Assembly (NCBI GenBank): GCA_902795555.1
Contig: CADBLV010000177.1
Span: forward strand, 1-17,341
DNA: 17,341 nt
Source: an uncultured Eubacteriales bacterium
GTDB lineage: Bacteria; Bacillota_A; Clostridia; Christensenellales; Aristaeellaceae
Reading direction: 5' to 3'
The notes beneath the pieces were generated by a model. The model was not told the DNA's origin, did not search any database, and was given only the letters and a program-made list of their open reading frames with translations. Shown piece by piece: positions 12,568 to 17,341 of this stretch (position 1 is its first letter; each line of letters opens with the position of its first letter). The translations under genes were made by a program, and so were the position numbers.

Positions 12568-14145
12568 ATGAACACCGGGATGATGAACCTTTCCTCCGCG
12601 CCCCATGTGCGGGATCGGTGGACGACCCCGTTTATCATGCGGGTCGTGTTTCTGAGCCTGATGCCGGCAACCGTTGTCGGATGCGTTGTGTATGGATGGC
12701 ATGCGGCGGCGATCGTGGCTGTGAGCATCGTGGCTGCCGTGCTGAGCGAGTGGATTTTCAACAAGATTGCCCATAAACCCAGCAGTATCTGGGATGGAAG
12801 CGCTGTGGTGACGGGCCTGTTGCTGGCGCTGAGCCTGAGCCCATCCCTTCCGCTGTATATTCCGATTATCGGTTCCGTGTTCGCGATCGTCGTGGCGAAA
12901 TGCTGCTTCGGTGGCCTCGGAAAGAACTTTATCAACCCCGCCCTGGCGGGACGCTGTTTCCTGCTGATCAGCTTTGGACGGCTGATGAACACCTTCGCCG
13001 TGGACGGGGTTTCCGGCGCGACACCCACAGCCAATCTGGCGGCCGGCAGAGCGGTGAATCTGACCTCCATGTTCCTGGGAACCAGCAATGCCGTGATCGG
13101 TTCCAGCATTCTGGCCCTGCTGGTGGGCGGCCTGGTGCTTTGGAGCATGGATATCATTCACGGCCAGATCTGCTTCAGCGTACTGGGCGGGTTTACCCTG
13201 TTTCTGGCGTTGTTCGGCGGGCAGGGGTTTGATCCGCAGTATCTGGCAGCACAGCTGTGCGGCGGCGGCGTGGTGATGGGCGCTTTCTTCATGGCGACAG
13301 ACTATGTGACAAGCCCGGTAAGCCGGCTGGGCCAATTCATCTACGGCTGTGTCATCGGCGTGCTGGGCGGGCTGTTCCGGCTTCACGGAAGCACTGCGGA
13401 TTCCTTCAGCTACAGCGTGATTATCGGCAACCTGCTGACCCCCCTGATTGATACCTACATTGTTGAAAAACCCTATGCCTATCGGAAGAACGCCCTGCGG
13501 GGCCTGCGCGAAGACAGCGGGAAACCCTGGTGGAAGCGGATTCCGAAACCGGTGATCGCTCTGACGCTGATCACCGCCATTGCGGGAGTGGCTCTGAGCG
13601 GTGTGTATTCCATGACCAAGGATACCATCGATGCGCAGAAGGAAGCGGCGAAGCTGGAAAGCTACAAGATTGTGGCCGGCGACGCGGACGCGTTCCGTGC
13701 CATCGAGCAGGCGGAGGAGATGATCACCGGGTCGCATAAGGACGGCGTTTACCATACGACCTTCGGCCGCGTGAAGATCAACGAGGTGTATGAAGCGGTG
13801 GACGAGGCAGGGAATGCCATCGGCACAGTGATGAGCATTACCTCTTCCGACGGATTTGACGGGGATGTGACCCTGGCCCTGGGCCTGGATGCTGACGGGA
13901 AAGTGACCGGGATCGCATTTACCGAGCTGCACGAGACCCCCGGCATGGGCATGCGAGCCGATGAGGACGGATTCAAGGGCCAGTTCGCAGGCCAGGATTC
14001 CGTGCTGGTTCTGGTGAAGGGAGAAGCAGACGACGACGGCGAGATCGCGGCGATTTCCGGGGCTACCATTACCAGTACGGCCGTGACCAACGCCGTCAGC
14101 GCGGGGCTTCATTTCTATCAAAATGTGATTAAGGGGGCGAAATGA
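12568..14145 (+). CDS. rnfD-rnfG: RnfD-RnfG fusion protein (Rnf complex, two flavinylation sites)
   Basis: A single 525-aa open frame contains two Rnf subunits that are normally separate. Residues 1 to about 305 are RnfD, a polytopic membrane protein with KPSSIWDGSAVVTGLLLALS (70-89), GKNFINPALAGR (118-129), and the covalent-FMN motif DGVSGATP (146-153, flavin residue predicted Thr152). A hydrophilic linker (306-327) leads into the RnfG part: one membrane anchor at 328-348, then an extracytoplasmic FMN-binding domain with LHETPGMG (454-461) and ISGATITS (496-503, flavin residue predicted Thr500). The usual Asp four positions before GA in the second motif is Ala here. AAGGAGG (12551-12557) lies 10 nt before the ATG. 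An ApbE flavin transferase is needed for both sites, but no apbE gene is in the window. Confidence 0.95.
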   Translation: MNTGMMNLSSAPHVRDRWTTPFIMRVVFLSLMPATVVGCVVYGWHAAAIVAVSIVAAVLSEWIFNKIAHKPSSIWDGSAVVTGLLLALSLSPSLPLYIPIIGSVFAIVVAKCCFGGLGKNFINPALAGRCFLLISFGRLMNTFAVDGVSGATPTANLAAGRAVNLTSMFLGTSNAVIGSSILALLVGGLVLWSMDIIHGQICFSVLGGFTLFLALFGGQGFDPQYLAAQLCGGGVVMGAFFMATDYVTSPVSRLGQFIYGCVIGVLGGLFRLHGSTADSFSYSVIIGNLLTPLIDTYIVEKPYAYRKNALRGLREDSGKPWWKRIPKPVIALTLITAIAGVALSGVYSMTKDTIDAQKEAAKLESYKIVAGDADAFRAIEQAEEMITGSHKDGVYHTTFGRVKINEVYEAVDEAGNAIGTVMSITSSDGFDGDVTLALGLDADGKVTGIAFTELHETPGMGMRADEDGFKGQFAGQDSVLVLVKGEADDDGEIAAISGATITSTAVTNAVSAGLHFYQNVIKGAK

Positions 14146-14146
14146 G

Positions 14147-14839
14147 ATGAAAAAATGTCTCGAACGACTTTATAACGGCCTCCTGAAGGAAAACCCGGTG
14201 CTGGTGCTGATGCTGGGCATGTGTCCGGCGCTGGCGGTGTCCACCCGGGCCCTGAACGGGATCGGGATGGGGCTGAGCACCCTGGCTGTGCTGGTGCTGA
14301 GCAATCTGGTGATCAGCTGCCTGCGAAAAGTGATTCCGGATCAGGTACGCCTTCCTGCCTATATCGTGATCGTGGCCAGCCTGGTGACGGTGACGGAATT
14401 GCTGATTGAGGCCTATCTGCCCAGCCTGTATGAAGCGCTGGGGCTGTATATTCCCCTGATTGTGGTGAACTGTATTATTCTGGGCCGGGCGGAAGCCTAT
14501 GCCAACAAGCATACGCCGCTGCTCTCCGTGATGGACGGCATCGGCATGGGCCTTGGTTTCACAGCAGCGCTGACCATCGCCGGGGCCCTGCGGGAGTTGC
14601 TGGGAAACGGTACGGTTTTCGGCGTAAGGATCATGCCTGCCGCCTATGAGCCGATGACCATCTTTATTCAGCCCCCGGGAGCCTTCCTGATTTTTGCGCT
14701 GATTATCGCGATCATGAACGCCATCGGTATTAAGACGCGGCAGCGCCAGCTGGTAGAAAGCGGCTGTGACGGCAATTGCGCGCTTTGTGCCACGGCGTGC
14801 GAGAGCAGGAATCCCGCGGAGAAGAAAGGAGGCGCTTAA
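14147..14839 (+). CDS. rnfE: Rnf electron transport complex subunit RnfE with Cys-rich C-terminal tail
   Basis: RnfE (NqrD homologue) is a six-helix membrane subunit that, with RnfA, holds an intramembrane iron-sulfur cluster. The protein is 230 aa. NPVLVLMLGMCPALAVST (16-33) contains the conserved Cys26, and IVVNCIILGRAEAYA (105-119) contains Cys109. These are the expected cluster ligands. The final 30 residues after the last helix are hydrophilic and include C207-x3-C211-x2-C214-x3-C218, a spacing able to bind metal or an iron-sulfur centre, then a basic end. The ATG lies 1 nt after the rnfDG stop, behind a GGGGGCG-type site. rnfA follows 3 nt after its stop. Confidence 0.96.
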   Translation: MKKCLERLYNGLLKENPVLVLMLGMCPALAVSTRALNGIGMGLSTLAVLVLSNLVISCLRKVIPDQVRLPAYIVIVASLVTVTELLIEAYLPSLYEALGLYIPLIVVNCIILGRAEAYANKHTPLLSVMDGIGMGLGFTAALTIAGALRELLGNGTVFGVRIMPAAYEPMTIFIQPPGAFLIFALIIAIMNAIGIKTRQRQLVESGCDGNCALCATACESRNPAEKKGGA

Positions 14840-14842
14840 GAA

Positions 14843-15424
14843 GTGAACAACAACCTGATTCTGATTATTGTCGCGGGCGCCCTGATCAACAACGTGGTGC
14901 TGAATCAGTTTTTGGGCATCTGCTCCTTCCTGGGCGTCAGCAAACAGATGAAGGCGTCGATCAGCCTGGGCGGCGCGGTGATCTTTGTGATCACGATCGC
15001 TTCGGCGGTGGCGAGCCTGATGTATGATTTCATTCTGAAACCGCTGGGCATCGAATATATGAAGACCATCATCTTCATCCTGGTGATTGCGGCGCTGGTT
15101 CAGATTGTGGAAATGTTCCTGAAGAAGAAGAGCCCTGCGGTGTATAACGCCCTGGGGATCTACCTGCCGCTGATCACCACCAACTGCGCCGTGCTGGGGG
15201 TGGCGCTGACCAATGTGCAGAACGGATACAACTTTATTGAGTCCGTGCTGAGTGGGTTCGGAACCGCCGTGGGATATACCATTGCGATCGTGCTTCTGGC
15301 CGGCATCCGCAGCCGGATTAACGAAAAGGATATTCCCGCTCCGCTGCGGGGAGCGCCGATTGTGATGATTGCCGCCGCCCTGATGTCCATCGCGTTTATG
15401 GGCTTCGGCGGACTTTCCTTCTGA
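14843..15424 (+). CDS. rnfA: Rnf electron transport complex subunit RnfA
   Basis: RnfA (NqrE homologue) is a hydrophobic six-helix subunit that pairs with RnfE in inverted topology. The protein is 193 aa, the standard length. NNVVLNQFLGICSFLGVS (16-33) has the conserved Cys27, and YLPLITTNCAVLGVAL (107-122) has Cys115, the two expected ligands of the shared membrane cluster. The start is GTG at 14843, with AAAGGAGG (14825-14832, inside the end of rnfE) 10 nt upstream; no ATG fits the family N-terminus. rnfB follows after 14 nt. Confidence 0.97.
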   Translation: MNNNLILIIVAGALINNVVLNQFLGICSFLGVSKQMKASISLGGAVIFVITIASAVASLMYDFILKPLGIEYMKTIIFILVIAALVQIVEMFLKKKSPAVYNALGIYLPLITTNCAVLGVALTNVQNGYNFIESVLSGFGTAVGYTIAIVLLAGIRSRINEKDIPAPLRGAPIVMIAAALMSIAFMGFGGLSF

Positions 15425-15438
15425 AAGGGGGCGGGCGT

Positions 15439-16239
15439 ATGAATATCATTCTGATCACGACCCTGGTGATTGCCGTTACGGGCATCATTGTCGGCGCGGG
15501 GCTGGTGGCCACGGGAAGGAAGTTTGCCGTCCAGGTGGACGAGCGGGAAATCGCCGTACGCAGTCAGCTGCCCGGAAACAACTGCGGTGCCTGCGGATAT
15601 GCGGGCTGCGACGCGCTGGCGGCAGCCATCGCGAAGGGAGAGGCACCGGTAAACGCGTGCCCTGTAGGCGGAAATCCGGTTGCGAAGGAAATCGGCCGGG
15701 TGATGGGCATTGACGCCGGAGAAACGGAACGGAAAGTGGCTTTTGTGGCCTGCAAGGGGAACTGCGAAGTGACCCGGAACCAGGGCAACTATATCGGCAT
15801 TCCGGACTGCCGCGCTGCAGTGATGAGCGGGATCAGCGTGACCGATTGCGCATACGGCTGTCTGGGATTCGGCTCCTGCGCCGAGGTTTGTCCCGAGCAG
15901 GCCATCGTGGTGAAGGACGGGGTGGCCATCGTGAACCGGAATCGCTGTGTCAGCTGCGGCCTTTGCGTGAAGACCTGCCCCCGGGGCCTGATCTCCCTGA
16001 TTCCGGTCAGCAAGGTGGTTCAGGTGCAGTGCTCCAACCATGACAGGGGGCCTGCGGTGAAACAAATCTGCTCTGCCGGCTGCATCGGATGCACCCTGTG
16101 CGTAAAACAGTGTGAAGCCGGTGCCATGACCTTTGACAACAACCTTGCGAAGGTGGACAATGAAAAATGCACCCTGTGCGGCAAGTGCGCTGAGAAGTGC
16201 CCGGTGAAGGTGATCACAGCCGGAACCGGCCCCGTGTGA
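15439..16239 (+). CDS. rnfB: Rnf electron transport complex subunit RnfB (polyferredoxin)
   Basis: RnfB takes electrons from ferredoxin at the cytoplasmic face. The protein is 266 aa with one N-terminal membrane anchor (4-23). It then has the four-Fe-type domain C49, C52, C57, C74 (NNCGACGYAGC), followed by many cysteines: C137, C141, C147, C151; C170, C173, C176, C180; C211, C215, C218, C221, C225; and C244, C247, C250, C254. This is enough for several [4Fe-4S] clusters, as in Clostridial RnfB. AAAGGGGGCGGG (15424-15435) precedes the ATG. It is the last subunit gene of the complex, giving the order C-D/G-E-A-B. The next gene, nrfA, starts 35 nt later with no terminator between. Confidence 0.97.
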   Translation: MNIILITTLVIAVTGIIVGAGLVATGRKFAVQVDEREIAVRSQLPGNNCGACGYAGCDALAAAIAKGEAPVNACPVGGNPVAKEIGRVMGIDAGETERKVAFVACKGNCEVTRNQGNYIGIPDCRAAVMSGISVTDCAYGCLGFGSCAEVCPEQAIVVKDGVAIVNRNRCVSCGLCVKTCPRGLISLIPVSKVVQVQCSNHDRGPAVKQICSAGCIGCTLCVKQCEAGAMTFDNNLAKVDNEKCTLCGKCAEKCPVKVITAGTGPV

Positions 16240-16274
16240 ACGACTTCCGATCAGACAGAGGAAGAGGGAACAGC

Positions 16275-17341
16275 ATGAATTATTTTGAGAAAAAACAATG
16301 GATTCGTATCGCCTGCTGCGCGGTGGTGGTGCTGGCGGCGGTGCTCTGGCTGACGGGAGCCTTCAGTGGCAAACCTGTGAGCTATTATCTGAAAAACCGT
16401 GGAGATCTGGGGCCTGTAACAGAGGCTGATATCGAGTATGTGGTCGTGAAGACGCCGGAAGCGACCAGCCAGGATGGCACCGTCAGCGCGAAGGATTGGG
16501 AGGCAGCGTTTCCGTATATCGTGGCCACGATGGGTGACAATAAGGAAAACACTTATGTCACAAGCTATCTGGAGCAGGATCCCTATCTGGTGAATATCTA
16601 TGAGGGATATGGGTTTGCCAAGGATTACGGCAGCGCCCGGGGACATGCATACACCCTGGAGGATGTGGCAAAAACCGAGCGGCCTCACGCCAAGGCGAAC
16701 TGCCTGACCTGCAAAACGCCGAACTTCACGAAGCTGGTGAACGATGAAGGCGTCTCAGTGTACAGTCGGCCCTTTGATGAAGTCATGTCCGGGATGGAGG
16801 AGAATATCTCCTGCTATACCTGCCACGGCAACGAAGCCGGCAACAACGGGCAGATTGTCATTACTCACAGCTATGTGGACAAGGCACTGGGAGAGAACGC
16901 GAAAGCGATTGATCCGAAAGTGCTGAACTGCGGTCAGTGTCATATTGAGTATTATTTCACACCGGAAGACAGCGAAACCATGATGCCCTATCACAGCGTG
17001 GCGGAGATGACGCCGGAGGCGATTCTGGCCTATTATGATGAGATGGGTTTCTATGACTGGATTCAGCCCAGCACAGGGACGAAAATGCTCAAAGCGCAGC
17101 ACCCGGAAATGGAAACCTTCCTGCAGGGAAAACATGCCGGACTGCTGAGCTGCGCGGACTGTCATATGCCCCTGGAGCGGAATGAGGACGGTGTGGTGTA
17201 TCACAGCCACAAGCTGGTCAGTCCGCTGGAAAACGAAACCCTCCTGGCCGATTGCGCAAGCTGTCACGGTGACACGGATATGGTGACCTTCGTACATAAC
17301 CTGCAAAACCGCGTGACTACCCGAGAAACTGAGGTGGGGAA
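16275..17341 (+). CDS. nrfA: Ammonia-forming cytochrome c nitrite reductase (NrfA), 3'-truncated by window edge
   Basis: The frame runs from the ATG at 16275 (purine-rich AGAGGAAGAGGGA upstream) to the window end without a stop, giving 355 residues of an expected 430-500. NrfA reduces nitrite to ammonium with six electrons on the outer side of the membrane. The N-terminus has a basic stretch then a hydrophobic helix (about 13-30), a signal anchor or signal peptide. All five heme motifs are visible: the diagnostic active-site CLTCK (143-147, Lys replacing His), CYTCH (180-184), CGQCH (219-223), CADCH (293-297) and CASCH (327-331). Likely catalytic residues are Arg122 in ARGHAY, Tyr226 in CHIEYYF and His276 in AQHPE. 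The gene lies directly behind rnfB and probably in the same transcript. The usual partner gene nrfH is not upstream; it may lie beyond the window. Confidence 0.95.
   Translation, partial: MNYFEKKQWIRIACCAVVVLAAVLWLTGAFSGKPVSYYLKNRGDLGPVTEADIEYVVVKTPEATSQDGTVSAKDWEAAFPYIVATMGDNKENTYVTSYLEQDPYLVNIYEGYGFAKDYGSARGHAYTLEDVAKTERPHAKANCLTCKTPNFTKLVNDEGVSVYSRPFDEVMSGMEENISCYTCHGNEAGNNGQIVITHSYVDKALGENAKAIDPKVLNCGQCHIEYYFTPEDSETMMPYHSVAEMTPEAILAYYDEMGFYDWIQPSTGTKMLKAQHPEMETFLQGKHAGLLSCADCHMPLERNEDGVVYHSHKLVSPLENETLLADCASCHGDTDMVTFVHNLQNRVTTRETEVG

Noticed and set aside
11197..14121. A 974-codon stop-free frame on the - strand, antisense to rnfC and rnfD-rnfG
   Set aside because: It is rich in His, Gln and Arg with no recognisable domain, and it lies opposite genes with intact iron-sulfur and flavin motifs. 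Codon bias of the GC-rich + strand genes removes stop codons from this antisense frame.

Overview
The window looks like chromosomal DNA of a strictly anaerobic, fairly GC-rich member of the Clostridia, possibly an uncultured gut or rumen Christensenellales/Aristaeellaceae-type lineage. That placement is an inference from the gene content: rnfCDGEAB order, a GGGtGRT protein, two DegV proteins, AAAGGAGG-type ribosome binding sites and sigma-A-like promoters. It has not been tested by a search.

Positions 1-789 hold the 3' end of a GGGtGRT-family gene and its intrinsic terminator. Positions 886-8173 carry a tightly packed aromatic amino acid operon on the + strand: DAHP synthase (aroF), prephenate dehydrogenase (tyrA), aroB, aroA, aroC, an aroE-aroK fusion and a type II aroQ. 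Together these encode all seven steps from PEP plus erythrose-4-phosphate to chorismate, plus the branch toward tyrosine. Three junctions overlap (13, 4 and 4 nt). Two gaps contain structure: a 71-bp tandem duplication between aroF and tyrA, and paired inverted repeats between aroA and aroC.

Positions 8175-10161 hold two convergent degV-type genes, each with a TTGCAA/T-17-TACAAT promoter, sharing a perfect 13-bp-stem bidirectional terminator. Next, on the - strand, is a Gx-transporter / heptaprenyl-diphosphate-synthase-component-I-like membrane protein with an apparent two-helix insertion. Its promoter lies back to back with the promoter of the rnf operon (11074-11145).

Positions 11221-17341 form the most interesting region. 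It is an rnf operon (rnfC, a single-ORF rnfD-rnfG fusion, rnfE with a cysteine-rich tail, rnfA, rnfB), followed after 35 nt, with no visible terminator, by nrfA. That gene encodes a pentaheme ammonia-forming nitrite reductase and runs off the window end. No nrfH lies upstream of it. The arrangement suggests that the ferredoxin:NAD+ oxidoreductase/ion pump may be functionally tied to an extracytoplasmic multiheme cytochrome. No RNA genes, CRISPR arrays, insertion sequences or phage genes were seen.
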